Positions 1-12,288 of a stretch of 64,000 nucleotides of DNA are shown one piece after another (the first letter of the stretch is position 1; the number at the start of each line of letters is the position of its first letter). The DNA is from Capronia americana (Eukaryota > Ascomycota > Eurotiomycetes > Chaetothyriales > Herpotrichiellaceae). A program made the position numbers and the translations under genes. Location of the stretch: NCBI GenBank assembly GCA_016110215.1, contig JADWQD010000002.1, positions 2,790,001 through 2,854,000 on the forward strand. Reading direction: 5' to 3'. The notes below the pieces were generated by a model that worked only from the letters and a program-made list of their open reading frames with translations, had not been told where the DNA came from and did not search any database.

Positions 1-1583
1 CCAGGGACGGCTCCCATCCCATCGACACGATCACTAAATGCGTCCTAACAACTTAGCAGTGCCGGGAGAAATGTGTCGATCGCCCTGCCTACCGAGTTCG
101 CAATTGGCGAGAGTCGCTTATGAGAGACTTCCTTCTCGCTGGATCGATGATCAAGTCTGGTATCAAGCGCGTGCGGTCGTCCTTGAGTGTTGTCAGAAGC
201 ACTTTGCAAGCTCGACAGACGTGTCGGTGGATGAGGGCGATGTCCTTCATCAGCCTGTATCTCTGATTCCGTGACGGGTAAAGACGGCTTGAACAATTCG
301 AAGTCCGGACTGGTGATAGGTAAGGATGTTCGGACGTCGGAGCATAGTGGATGGTCGGTGGTAGGCACTGGAGGAGCGTGGAGAGCTGTGTTCCTGCCTT
401 CCAACTCAGCTAGTCGACGCTCGAGTAGTTCGATCTGTCTAGCTTTTCCGTCAGTATTGGCGTGACTTTCTGTAATTCAAGCAGAGACCAACAGCGCATT
501 AAGTCACGGGTCAATAAGAGAACATCGCATCAGAGAGCACGTGTCCGCGATGAATAGTGTCCACGCCACCTTACCTCAGTGCTTGTGACTTTCGAGTTCC
601 CGGCCTCTCGTAGACACAGTCGGCATGAATGCTGCGGTGCGAGCAGGTACCACATGTCGGTCTAGCGCCATCGCACTTGCGTTTGTCTCGCCGGCAGCTC
701 TCACCTTCAACGCGGGAATCGTTAGTCGGCAATCAGGCCGCCCGGTTGGCAGGAACCAAGCATGGATCTTCGCTTACAGGCAAGCTCTCCGCGTTTCCGA
801 GCTTTGGGTGGACCACCACGATGCGGAGTCATACTTCACCTAGAGACTCGTGCGGACAAAGTGTGTAAAGATTGAGGGAATCGACGCAGGAGCTGGTACG
901 AATCCAATGCTGCGGGAACTCTGCTTGCGAAGGGGCTACGAGCCATATTTGTAACACCCGAACGTGCTGTTGATCCTTGCCCCGGTGTTCGCCCGTGCCG
1001 GAGCAATATAGACATACGAGGCCAAGTCATGCTAGAGATCGCCTCGACGAGTCTAAGTGGCTCGCATGGAGGAAGCAGATTGAACCTCCGGGGAACGTCG
1101 CGGGGAGAGCAGCACCCCAGACCAGCCACCCCTCCCACCCCCAGCCCTCGGTCCCTCTCTTGGCCCTGGCCTCCGGCATTCATTTGCCGCAAAGTCCTAC
1201 GATTTGCGGCAATCGCGGCCCGCAAACGACGCCATGGTTGTCTGAGAAGAGAATGGGACGAGAGACTGAAAGTTCCGAAGTCCTAGACGGTGCGGGATAC
1301 GCATTCCGATCTTTGTACGTTGCCATCAACATCAACAAGATCCCATCGGTACGCATAGCCCACGGTGCTCCTAGTCGGCAAGCGGTCGTCGGCCGGATCA
1401 CCCCCAAGCAGATACGTTACGATGCCACAGACGCACTGCCGGTATACGGCTTCATGGAAGTCAGCTGTCGTGGAGTGGCTATTTCCAACTCACGATAAAT
1501 AACTACCTTCGCCATGACCGGATCCGGCTGAGGTCGCGAGACGTCTTTCTCACCACTGTCAGCAGTACCTAGCTGTGGTCACC
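1..1583. other. Intergenic, no supported gene
   Basis: About 1.6 kb upstream of the Baeyer-Villiger monooxygenase. Short open frames are present on both strands (the longest, near 977-1498, has no ATG start), but none shows a recognisable domain or convincing intron structure. The last few hundred bases presumably hold the promoter and 5' leader of the monooxygenase. I see no repeat, tRNA or transposon remnant. Confidence 0.6.
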
Positions 1584-3480
1584 ATGGCTCTTACCAACGG
1601 ACTGACAAACACCATCGAGGCTGGCAACCATACGATACTCAAGGCTTCAGGGGAGAGTGGATCACTGATCGTCGAAAGACCGGTGGACAGTGCGAGGCCC
1701 CTCAAGGTGCGAATCGCGGGCGCCGGCATTTCTGGGATCATCGCCGCCATCAAGCTCCAGAGGATCGTGCGAGACCTCGACATCGAACTGTACGACAAGA
1801 ACGAAGATCTCGGCGGCACATGGGTCGAGAATCGCTATCCCGGTTGCGCGTGCGGTAGGTTGCTGGTCCTTGCCACGGTGCGTTTTCGGCCTGCCTCGCT
1901 AACACAGAATGATAAAAGATATCCCTGCCCATATCTACCAGCTTTCATGGGAGTCCAACGTGGAATGGTCGCACTTCTATGCCTCGCAGGCTGAAATTCT
2001 CAAATATTGGCAGAGAGTGGCTGAGAAGTACGATCTCCGCAAGTTGATCAAGTTCTCCCATCGAGTCATCGAAGGCCGGTGGCACGAAGATGAAGCCCAA
2101 TGGGAGTTAAAGGTAGAGGATCTTTCCAACGGAGCCATCATCACAGAATCATGCGACGTCTTCATCACTGCCACTGGGGTCTTGAATCAGTGGGAGTGGC
2201 CTTCAATCCCGGGCTTGCACAATTTTGAGGGCAAGCTGATGCACAGCGCGGCCTGGGACGAGAGCTTCGACTTCAAGGTAAGATCCTACTCGAAGATAGA
2301 CCATGGCGTTTTGCTGATGTGCCAACAGGACAAGACCATTGCCGTGATTGGGGCTGGATCGTCAGGCATTCAGATTGTCCCTAGTCTTCAGCCTTTGGTG
2401 AAGCATTTAGATCACTATGTTCGAGGAAAGACATGGATTGCAACGCCCATGGCGGCCCAAGAACTCGAGAAGAGAGGCGCAAGTGGCAGCAACTTTTCGT
2501 ATACGCCGGACGAAATCGCAGCCTGGAAGAGCAATCCCGCATCGTACCTCGCGTACCGGAAACAAGTCGAGAACACAGTACAAAGCGACCACGACATCAC
2601 TCTAAGAGACAGTCAGCTCCAGAAGATGGCACGCGGCTACTTCGAATCACTCATGACGCAGCGTCTGGCAAAGAAGCCCGAAATCCTCCAATACATCCTT
2701 CCGGGGTTTTCACCGCTGTGCAAACGACTCACGCCCGGACCAGGATACCTCGAGGCCCTCACTGAAGACAACGTGGCCGTCATCCCGACCAAGATCGAGC
2801 AAGTCACGAAGACCGGCATCATGACCGTCGACGGCAAACACCGTGACGTCGAAGCCATTGTCTGCGCAACAGGCTTCAACACGCACTTCACGAACCGCTT
2901 CCCGATCTACGGACTCAACGGCGAAGTCCTGTTCGAGCGTGCGCACGGCCCCAAGACATCCACCTATCTCTCTCTGATGGTCGACACCCACCCGAATTTC
3001 TTCATGCTCCTCGGTCCCAACGCCGGCATCGGGGCAGGCAACTTGCTCATGATCATCGAACGCCTGGTGGACTACTGCGCGCAAATGCTCGCCAAGATGC
3101 AGACCGAGAACATCCGCACCGTGCGACCTCTCAAGAGCAAAGTGGACGCTTTCACGCGGTACACCGACGAGTTCCATCGGCGGACAGTCTACGGCGAGGA
3201 GTGTTCCTCGTGGTACAAGACGGACGGGAGAGTGACTGCTCTGTGGCCCGGCTCGAGCTTACATGCAATCAAGGCGTTGGAGAGGCCAAGGTGGGAGGAC
3301 TTCGAATACTCATATGTCGATGACATGCCGATGGGCTGGTTGGGCAATGGCTCGACAGTAGCTGATCATGATCCCAATGCGGACAAGGCATACTATCTGA
3401 CCTCGACGACGTTACTGAGTGAGGAGGATTCGCCTGTGGCTGTGAACTCCAAGGCCCGAAGCATGAAAAGTCTGCTTTGA
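1584..3480 (+). CDS. Flavin-containing Baeyer-Villiger-type monooxygenase
   Basis: Three exons (1584-1854, 1919-2277, 2329-3480) give 593 residues. The first intron has a CTAAC branch site and restores the family sequence YPGCACDIPAH across the junction; the second, 51 nt, has a multiple of three and so is silent in a simple frame reading. Two Rossmann dinucleotide motifs are visible, AGAGISG near residue 45 (FAD) and IGAGSSG near 215 (NADPH). Between them the type I Baeyer-Villiger fingerprint F-x-G-x3-H-x3-W reads FEGKLMHSAAW near 193-203. Such enzymes insert oxygen next to a ketone or hydroxylate using NADPH and O2, usually in the cytosol. The ATG at 1584 sits in a strong context (ACCATGG). 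The natural substrate cannot be read from sequence. The gene is convergent with the amidohydrolase at 3772-4993, suggesting a small oxidative cluster. Confidence 0.9.
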
Positions 3481-3771
3481 TTATGTTTGTAATTGATGTG
3501 TGCTTCGATACAGAATACTATAGTGCCTCATTTTAAACCCCGGTCCATCGCCAGACTCCTGTATCAAATGCCTATCCTTCTCCTCCTGTGTCAAATACCC
3601 ATCCTTCCATTCCCGGAAAGTGGAAAAAAGGTGCCAGCCATGAATCACGGCATGAGGGATTGAGAATATGACTTGGAAGCTACCTATTATTATTTCTTCG
3701 GTATTCCAAGTCAGTCATTCATTCATTCCTCCACTATTATCCGGCATCCTAAGCTATTCACTCCTTGTGGC

Positions 3772-4993
3772 TCATAACCTCGCTGCCATCTCCGGAAATT
3801 TCTCCCTCAAACTAGGGAACAGCTTGAACGCATTCCTCCAACCGATCTTCTCCCTATCTTCGTCATCGAAGCCTTCGTAGGAATCGAATGCCTTTTGCAC
3901 CATGGGCACAAGGTTGCCAGGAAGATACGGATCTGCAGAAGCATAAGAAAAGGTGGTCAGCTCAGCCAATCGTAAACATGCCAACGGAAGGAAGGGTTTC
4001 AAAAGCCCGCGCCCCCAATTCTAAGGGATTGTGCTTTGGTTTACTAAGTACGGGGTACTCACAATCACTTCCCGTCACGATGCGATCGGCGCCGGCAAAT
4101 TCCTTGATGCCCGCAAACTGCGCGTCGCTCAACTGCACGGCCGTGTCGTAGTAGAAGCTCTTCAAATCGGCCAGGCTGGCATTCAGACTCCTCCCGCCGT
4201 GGACGGGCAGTGTGGTCTGGATGGCCAATCTGTCGCCCAGGCTGCCCATGGCGCCGCCGCCGTGCGACCAGATGATGTTGACGTTCGGGAACTTCGCCCT
4301 GGCTTGGCGGAAGAGGAAGTTGCCGATCGCCCGCGTCGTGTCGAACGGGTACTCGATCACCGGCAGGGACATGTTGTGCAAGGGAGGCGACACGGCCGGG
4401 TTGGTCGGGTGGACGAAGACGGTGGCCCTGCGCCGGTCGAGCTCCGCGAAGATGGGGTCCAGTTCCGGCTCGCCGAGGTAGACGCCCGCGTAGTTGGTGT
4501 ACAGGCCGATGCCGTCCAGCTGGAGCGTGTCGAGACAGTACGCGATCTCGGCGAGCGAGCCCTCGATGTCCGGGAGGGGGAGGATCCCGAACGCGCCCAG
4601 CTCGAGAGGGTGCTCCCGGACGTTCTCGGCAAAGTAGTCGTTGATTCTCCTGGCGAGCGGCCCGGCTAGAGCGTTGCCCTTCAGAAAGGACACCCCCGGA
4701 GCGGTGATGGACAGGATGCTGAAGTTGTACCCCTGCTCGCGACGAGCCGCGAGGTAGCCGTCGATGGAGAAGGGGTAGGGGGTGAGGAACCCGTCGACGA
4801 AGATCGTGGAGATGTTGTCGCCAGCGTAGCCGGCGGCGAGGAGTGCTTCGCGGTAGAAGTCCGGAATCGGGTGAGTATGGACATCTACCTTGAATGAAGA
4901 GACGGCGGTGGAATCTGCTTGCTGGGCCATTGTCGCCATGAAGGAGGAGAACGACAGGCAAAGGGGTACTAAAAACCGAAACCAGCTGATCAT
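3772..4993 (-). CDS. Amidohydrolase-2 family decarboxylase (ACMSD / 6-MSA decarboxylase-like), with signal-like N-terminus
   Basis: Two exons (4993-4063 and 3932-3772) joined over a 130-nt intron with a GTGAGT donor; splicing restores the motif GSDYPYLPG. The product has 363 residues. The metal-binding signature VDVHTH is at about 36-41, followed by VFVHP, WSHGGG and the GSD aspartate, the usual layout of the amidohydrolase-2 superfamily that includes aminocarboxymuconate-semialdehyde decarboxylase and 6-methylsalicylate decarboxylase. Residues 1-23 are hydrophobic and end in an Ala-Gln-rich stretch, so it may enter the secretory pathway, which is not typical of cytosolic ACMSD. It is divergent from the P450 at 5588 across a 594-bp shared promoter. 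A role in non-oxidative decarboxylation of an aromatic acid is inferred from family membership; hydrolase activity cannot be excluded. Confidence 0.85.
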
Positions 4994-5587
4994 CGTCAAG
5001 AGGCGCTCTCAATCAAAACAGTTTTCGGAGCGCACCCAGAGAATCTCGATGAATTATAGCGTTTCCAATCGCTTTCCTGCATCCGATCACGCCGTGACTA
5101 CGCTATCGTAGAGAAGTCATAACAAGTGGACCTGGTGGTGATTCCGGAGAGCTCGTTTATGTATCCGACCCGATCTTGGGTCGTGACCATCCGGTTTTCG
5201 TAATGCCATGGCCACCGAACGCATTGGATGTCGAGTGCAGAAATCGTGGAACAAGATCATGGAGGATGTGAAGAGTCCGCCGGAGAGCGGATGAAGGCTG
5301 TCGAAGCGGTTTGTTCCCGATACAAGATTTTGCTTGCGGGAAATACTACCCGCAAACAACAAACCACCCGCATTGCCCCAGGTCCTCGGCCTTCGCGATT
5401 CCTCCGCATTTGATGAACGCGACCGAGAATTGTGACCAGGGTCAGATGGGTTGGTCTGGGGTATTGGCTCTTTGTGCTGACTGATACCGTGAAATCGTGG
5501 TGCTTCGTAAGTCCGCTCCCTTTATAACTTCCCCGGCAGTCGTGACTATCAGCTGTCAATTAATCCGAATTTCTTTGCCCTGGCAAG
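4994..5587. promoter_or_regulatory. Shared divergent promoter region of amidohydrolase and P450
   Basis: This 594-bp stretch separates two divergently transcribed metabolic genes and should carry both promoters. I see no gene in it and no binding site that I can assign to a named factor. The divergent arrangement itself is the main reason to suspect co-regulation. Confidence 0.55.
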
Positions 5588-7277
5588 ATGGGTTCTCTGC
5601 TAGTTCAACTCATCGACAAGTCGGAAGCCCTCGTGAAGAACTGCGGTATCTTCAAGTTGATCTTGCTTGGGACTTTCGGTTTATTTGTGGTCTTCATATT
5701 GGGCTTGTACCAGCTTCTCAAGCCAGTCGATAAGCGCCGCTCGCCAACAGGGAAACAATGGAAGCTTCCGCCAGGTCCCCGAGGCTGGCCCATTATCGGA
5801 GATTTATTCTTGTACGCAAAAGGTGAAGAAGGCGTAAGTGAAACTCTGGGAAGGGTTCCTCAGGTCATGGACATCGCTGATAGCAGCAATGCAGGCCCGT
5901 GAGATCGCGCGATATGGTGAGATGACAACAACACATGTTGGCTCAAAGCTCTGGGTGGTGTTGAACAGCAATCGACTTGCAACAGAACTCTACGCTCGTA
6001 GAGGTGCTGTCACGAACGGTCGCCCTCACTATCCGATAGTCAGCGACTTGATTAGCCAGGGGAAACGATCGGTCTTGTTGCCTACCCACGAATGGAGCGA
6101 ACGCCGCCGCGTGATGCACCAATTGTTGAGCGGGACAGCCATGGCTCGATACATGGAGTATCAAGACGAGGAGAGCATGACCCTCATCAAAAACTATATC
6201 GACCAGCCAGCGCTGTGGTATCGACATAATCACCATTATGCGAACTCCGTGATTCATCGCATCACATTCGGTGAGCGCCCGGACGAGAAGGACGACAAGA
6301 TCAAAGACGTCACAAAGGCTCAATTCGCATTTTTGATGAACGCGCCACCACTCAACTTCTGGGACTGTTTTCCGGAGCTTTCGAGGCTACCGATGTTTCT
6401 GCAGTTCTGGCGGAAACGTTACGAGGAAATCGGACAGTTCACCCACCATGCGTACCACGCTTATTGGAATCCCATTGCAGAAAAGATCCTGGCCGGGCAA
6501 GCCCCTCCCTCGTTCGCGAAAGACGTTGTCCTCAACGAAGGGAAATTTTCTGGTTCCGACACCGACAAGATGTTCCTCGCTATGCAGATCACCGAGGCTG
6601 GCAGCGATACAACTCGATTAGCTATCAACATGTTTATTCTGGCAGCGGTGACTCACCCTGGCAAATTTCTCAAGGCTCGAGCCGAGCTGGATGCCATCTG
6701 TGGAAGCAATGCGCAGAGGCTTCCAAACTTTGGTGATGAAGACTCGGCATCATACATTCATGCGTGCATTAAGGAGATTTTCCGATGGAGGAGGATTTTC
6801 ATCTGGACGCCGGAGCACGAGTTAACTCAAGACCTCGAGTTCGAGGGATACTTCTTCCCCAAGGGCACCAACTTTGTGATCAACCACACCAATATCACCA
6901 CGAACCCGGATCTCGTCGAGAGCCCGGAGAAATTTATGCCGGAAAGGTGGCTGGACGGGAACGAACAGGACATACTCAATGGCATATGGCAATTTGGAGC
7001 TGGCCGAAGAGTTTGTGTCGGGTACAGGCTGGCGCAGAGGTCATTGTTCATCAATCTTGCACGGTTGATATACTGCTTTGACTTCAAGACGGTAAGTTGC
7101 CTTGGCCTCCGGCGATTAACGCGACCGAACTGATCACATTTACAGAGGGAGGCATTTGACGATAAGGATATCAACCATTTCACCCTGGGCGAGCCATTTC
7201 CGGTGGTGCCAATCGTTCGAAGCCCGGCAATTGCAGACCTCATTAGACAGACCACAGTGAGAGGCAAAGACGAGTGA
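5588..7277 (+). CDS. Cytochrome P450 monooxygenase
   Basis: Three exons (5588-5833, 5895-7091, 7146-7277) give 524 residues, a usual P450 length. Introns of 61 and 54 nt have GTAAGT donors. The N-terminus has one membrane anchor (about residues 21-42), then the proline-rich hinge LPPGPRGWP. The I-helix oxygen-binding motif AGSDTT, the ExxR motif (KEIFRWR) and the heme-binding loop FGAGRRVCVG are all intact. The overall layout resembles the large fungal group annotated as O-methylsterigmatocystin-oxidoreductase-like or CYP619/CYP620-like. It should sit on the ER face and hydroxylate a small organic molecule with NADPH-P450 reductase. A GTGAGT at 7274 overlaps the stop codon and could act as a donor to an acceptor at about 7336, replacing the tail by a few residues; the simple stop is preferred. 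The partner gene across the shared promoter is a putative decarboxylase. Confidence 0.92.
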
Positions 7278-9609
7278 GTAGACGGCTCGAGCTGCCGGGA
7301 TGAATACCGATCGTTGTGCGTCAGTAACATTCACAGGCGCATGGTGCTGGGCCAGTGATCTTGTCTTTATACGGGCAATCAACAAGATTGAACAAGTACG
7401 CTTAGACGGTGTCTGCTCAACGGCTGAACGTAGGGCGAGGTGTCACTCGAAAGCAGAGATTTTGAAGTTACTCCGTAGTGATGTTGCTATAACACGTCGT
7501 TGTAGGTCCGCGTGGAGTTTTCCGCGAAGCACTGTTGGACTAAGGTGCTGACGTTGTAGCAGCCCGTCTATCCAGACGTAAGAGATGTTGACCGTGTACA
7601 GCGCTGACTCCTCGGCGCAGACGTTTCCGACGACTTCATAGGTTTGGTTGTTGAGGATTTCGAGTTGGCCTGGGTTTGGCTACATATGTAGACGAGTGGC
7701 TTGAGAAGGTCGGGTACAATAGCCGGGCATGCAGGCTCGAAGCTGGGAACTCCGCGCATGAAAACTCCGATGCAGGGAGTCCCTGAATCGGGTGCACCGA
7801 CGCTCAGGGGAGTGCTCGTGGACGCTCAGGGATGTCAGAAACCCTCGTGACGTGCTCGGGGCGTGCCAAGCTCGGCGCACGTCACAGCGCAAAACTTCTT
7901 TAGTCAGTGCTCAGTTCTGTCTGGAAACGGGCATTGGACTGGAGAGTTCAAGATTCGCCGCTGAGGTCCTGGGTCCTCCGTACGAGGAAGTGGGTGACCT
8001 GCGTGCCTGTGTGCAGAAACAGCACTGGAGCGGATCGTCAACAGAAGAGACAGGAACGTCAGGAAGAGAGGAGCGCCCAAGGCCAGAATGGGGACTAGCC
8101 TTCCAGACTCCAGGGGTGCTGAAACGTGGTCAGCCCGGCTTTCCAGAAGGTTGCATGAAGTCTAACTGCTTGAAGGTTCAGCGCCCGGTCTCAGGCGGCG
8201 TCGACGGCACCATGATTTTACACGACTCCTAGCAATCTGGCCGCAAGTAATTGTTCACTGGTCAGATTGTACTCGTAAGGCTTGAGCAATGATGCCAAAG
8301 AATTTCCCACACGGGGCGAGTCAGAGCACCGAGAGAGCGGATTGTCGCCCCCTAGGCCCTGGGATCTGGCGCCGAAGAGGCCCGAGGCTCCTCGAGGCTA
8401 AGGCTTTCCAGTGTGGGATCCCGCCCTAGGCGTCCAATCGGCGCGGCATATCCACGACACCCTTTCTTTTGCCATGTGCTGGTCAATGCATGGCGGTACG
8501 AGAAAATGCTCATCAAACCTCGTGGAAGCCTTCGAAGATGGCTTCGAGAAAAGTCCACCAGCCAGCCCCTTGCTTGCTGGAAATCTCAGCATCTCATCCT
8601 GGGTACACAGTATTCACGTCTCAGGCGGTGGATTGGATAATAATAGTAGTACAATAAATCTCTCGTCATGTCAATAATACGGCCTGTACCGGTACACAGG
8701 ACGAGTCGTTGCTCAGTCTCAGCCCGAGGCCTCCTCGTATTGCTCGTTCTTCCTTCCACGTGCTGGCTCTTCACGTAACTAAATATCGACGCCCTCGCTT
8801 TTGCCCCAGGCGACGCTGTCCTTTTTCCTTCGCCATTTGGAGGCCCGATTGACAGTCTAACTTCTTTGACAAGAGAAGCAGCATCCCTGCAAGGTCCGCC
8901 TCCGCCTTACCACACTAGACTGCTAGAGCGAGCTTCATGCTTTGGCTACTGCGTCCTGGGGCCTGGTACTAGACCCTGACCGCATCCTCACGTCGATTTT
9001 CGATTCAGCACCTTCAACTTCTTGAGTCTCCTCCCTCCACGCCGCCTAGAGACACCCGGGCCTTTATTGTTCTTCACGACTTTCGTTGCGCGGGAATCTC
9101 TGGCGAATTGACACCTTTCAGAGACGGAATCTTCTGCCAGCTTTTGCTTCCCCCGGCGCTTCCCTCTGATTGCCGGCTGAAAAATTTCTGTGATCGTCAC
9201 TCCGATTCAGCGTTCCCTTCGAACTTGCCTTTCCGCCGTCCACCCCCGTGCGACTCCTCTTTGGAATTGCCGGTTTCGATCTCTCTGGTTCCAACCTCGG
9301 TTATGAACAGCTAGGCAGGTTCTGGTATATGCTAATTGATTGTCATGTGGCTTGGATAAACCCAGCATCGGTTCAAAGCCTGATCGTCAAGCGCTCAACT
9401 CCATCGCACAGCTTCACCGCTATCCAGCACATATCCGCTCGCACCCGTCGTCGCCACATCCCCACGATCGACTGTTGCGCGACCACTGCACTTCCCCTCC
9501 CAACCTCCGACCGACTGAACCGTCATCGGTCATCTTATGGTCACTTTCAGTGCTGTCGAGGCCGTCTTAGCGGAGGGATCGTGTCTGGCAAGCCTGCCGC
9601 ACTGGGTCA
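7278..9609. other. Long intergenic region, no supported gene
   Basis: About 2.3 kb between the P450 and the kinase. Several short open frames occur (for example 7792-8232 on the plus strand), but they lack recognisable domains or plausible introns. The pyrimidine-rich part from about 8800 to 9600 looks like promoter and 5' leader of the kinase at 9610. No tRNA, repeat array or transposase remnant was seen. Confidence 0.5.
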
Positions 9610-11387
9610 ATGGGGAACTCTCAAGGCAAACCTGTCGTCTTGACCGATGAAGGTGAGATTTTCAACCATCGACGTCAGTGCTGAGGCCTGCGGCATGTGC
9701 TCACTCTGGCAGCAGTCAACCTCAATCATTTTCGGCTCCTGCGGGTGGTGGGCAAAGGAGCCTTTGGGAAAGTTCGCATAGTTGAGCGAAAGGACTCAGG
9801 CCTGACCTTCGCCCTCAAATACATCCGCAAGGATGAAGGTACGTCCCAGGATTTTCCATGTGGCAGCCTGTCCTGACCGAGAGCAGTGGTCCGATCCGAA
9901 AGCGTTCGCAACATCATTCGAGAGCGGCGGATGCTTGAACATCTCAACCACCCGTTCTTATGCAATCTCCGCTACAGTTTCCAGGATGTCGAGTATCTAT
10001 ATCTCGTCGTCGACCTAATGAACGGCGGTGATCTGCGCTTCCATATCCAACGAAAGGCTTTCACCGAGGATGCCATCCGCTTCTGGATGGGAGAACTTGC
10101 ATGCGCGCTGCGGTACATCCACAGTCAGGGCATCGTGCACCGAGATCTCAAACCAGACAACGTTCTGCTTGACTCGGATGGTCATGTGCATCTGGCGGAC
10201 TTCAATGTGGCCTCGGACTTCAAGCCCGGTAGGCCGCTTACGAGCAAGTCCGGTACATTGGCGTACCTGGCGCCCGAGGTATTCAGGGGCAATGGATATT
10301 ACAGTGAGGTGGACTGGTGGTCACTAGGCGTGACCATGTATGAATGTGTGTACGGGAAACGACCTTTTGAGGGCAGGACGCACGAGGAGCTGGTCGACCA
10401 AATCTGTGCCGCCAACCCTCGGTATTTCGTGACAAAACCTCCAGTGTCAATGCCGTGCCTACATGCTTTGACATCGCTTATCGAGAGGGACCGCCGCAAA
10501 CGGATTGGTGCTACAGGCTTCGACACATTCACCTCACATCCTTTCTTCAGCTCGATTAACTTCGAAGCACTGGAGCGGAAGCAGATCGCTCCCATCTTTA
10601 TTCCGTCCAGCGAGAAAACAAACTTTGACGCCACATACGATCTCGAGGAGTTGTTACTAGAAGAGGCGCCCTTGGAAGCCCGGGCGAGGAAGCAGAAACC
10701 GCGGGCGGAGCTGCGTGACGATGCTACCACCAAAGAGATCCGGGAAGATGAGCTGCATCGCATGATAGAGACCATGTTTGAGCCTTTTGACTATACGTTG
10801 GCGAGCTATGAAGTGTAGGGACTGGCTTCTCCTGGAGACGTCGGACTATGCTAACATTGTCTAGGAGTGCCGCTGCGGCTGTGGCCGGCACTGTGCCGGA
10901 AGAACACGTGGAGCTGGATTTGGACACAACTCACCACGACCCAAATTCGATACCCACATCGCCTGATGGATCGCCACCACTTTCTCCCAGCATGGTTGCG
11001 TCGCCCATAAGAGCAGAGGAGACCTTCCCACCCTTGGATGAACTCAAGGCAGCACTGCCACAAGCACCAACGCCACACGCCCGGCCTGCGTCCTCCTCGA
11101 AGTCGTTCAGCAGACCGATTCCACCGCAGCGACCGATGCCCGCTACGCGGCAGATGAGCAAGGGGGGCGGAGTACAGATGGTGTTGGATGAGTCCGGGAG
11201 CTGGACCAATCTGGCAGACCAGACTGCGCCTAACCACGCAGATAGCTTAGGAGACGGCGGCAAGCATGAAAAATCGGGAGGTAGCATGCTAGGATTTCTG
11301 AGCAGGAAGAAAGGTCGGGATCGAAGCCCCAAACCGAAAGAGGCGGGAGTGCTGGGAAAGATCGGGGCCAGACACATTATTAATTGA
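9610..11387 (+). CDS. Serine/threonine protein kinase, YANK/STK32 type (AGC-related)
   Basis: Four exons (9610-9652, 9716-9838, 9887-10814, 10865-11387) encode 538 residues. The protein begins MGNSQGK, a good N-myristoylation signal, as in animal YANK kinases. The kinase domain starts at NHFRLL with the glycine loop GKGAFGKV, catalytic lysine in FALKYIRK, catalytic loop HRDLKPDN, DFN in place of DFG, and the APE motif in LAPEVF. DFN and the phrase LVVDLMNGGDLRFH are typical of the YANK (STK32) group. The last ~170 residues are low-complexity and proline/serine-rich, ending LGKIGARHIIN. The third intron (50 nt, CTAAC branch) removes a TAG and joins kinase to tail; without splicing the protein would end at 10818. 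The first intron ends in a tandem CAGCAG acceptor, so one alanine may be optional. Confidence 0.9.
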
Positions 11388-12288
11388 ACGAACAAAGAAC
11401 AAAGCGACAACGAATCACCAAACCTTAGGACAGACGTCCTGCAGAAGCACTACGGTGCTTTGGATGCACCGGTTGAGAGGGAATCAGGGAGGACAAATTG
11501 GCAATTGCGACACCTCAGGTCAGGTGCTGGAGGGAGCAAGACACAGGACGAGGTCGACGAGAAACGGCATGCTTCAGGCGCAAAGCAAAGACATGGGCAT
11601 ACTCAAGCGATGACTGCATGGGGCGGCACTGGTGTGATTCAGGGCTGGAGTTGTACCATTACTGTAGACAGTTGTAATACCACGAGACATCGCATAGCAT
11701 ACAGCGTGTTAACAATTGGGCCCAAGAGTAGTGGGGTCACTGGTACGAGCTGTACGAGCACACGAGTTACCTAGGTTTGTGCCTAAGTACGTCGTTAGGC
11801 GGTGATGCAGTTAGCCGTAGTAACTTAGGCGGCTGGCTCACTGCTTGTTTGGCCCATTGCCCGGCATTGGGACGAGCTTGCGCTTGGGGATCCACCGCGC
11901 AACAAGCTCCAGCCAGCCGTGCAACAAACCAAACATCAACATCTCTGACCAGCTCTCTCGTTTCTCGTTTCCCGTCTCCCCATTGAAGCACCTCTGCTGT
12001 GTCTTCCGGTCTCTTTGTCGGACCGCTCTCTTCTCTCTCAGGCCTCGCTCCCTGTGCTGGCTTCAACTATTATGTGCACCTATTAGTCCCTAGTTGGAGT
12101 TGGGAATTGGCCAACCGTCACATCAGGCGCGTCGCGTGGTCCATATCCATACCCCTCCGCCCTGCCATCCTTGCTCAACTCCAACCACCACCTCGCCACC
12201 AGCAACCAGCAGCCGGCAGTCAGCTATATCCTTATGCATGGCCGCTGCTGTATTCATATCGCCGTTGCCGCATGACCCTTTTGCCAAA
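11388..12288. other. Intergenic; promoter and leader of dbf4-like gene
   Basis: About 900 bp between the kinase stop and the predicted ATG of the Dbf4-like gene. The 11900-12280 part is pyrimidine-rich, as expected for a fungal promoter and leader. An upstream in-frame ATG at 12238 would add 17 residues to Dbf4. No separate gene seen. Confidence 0.5.

Noticed and set aside
977..1498. 173-codon frame upstream of the monooxygenase
   Set aside because: No ATG start, no recognisable domain, and mixed composition; likely intergenic.
4031..4669. Plus-strand frame opposite the amidohydrolase
   Set aside because: Antisense to conserved catalytic exon, Arg/Val/Asp-rich composition typical of GC-rich shadow frames.
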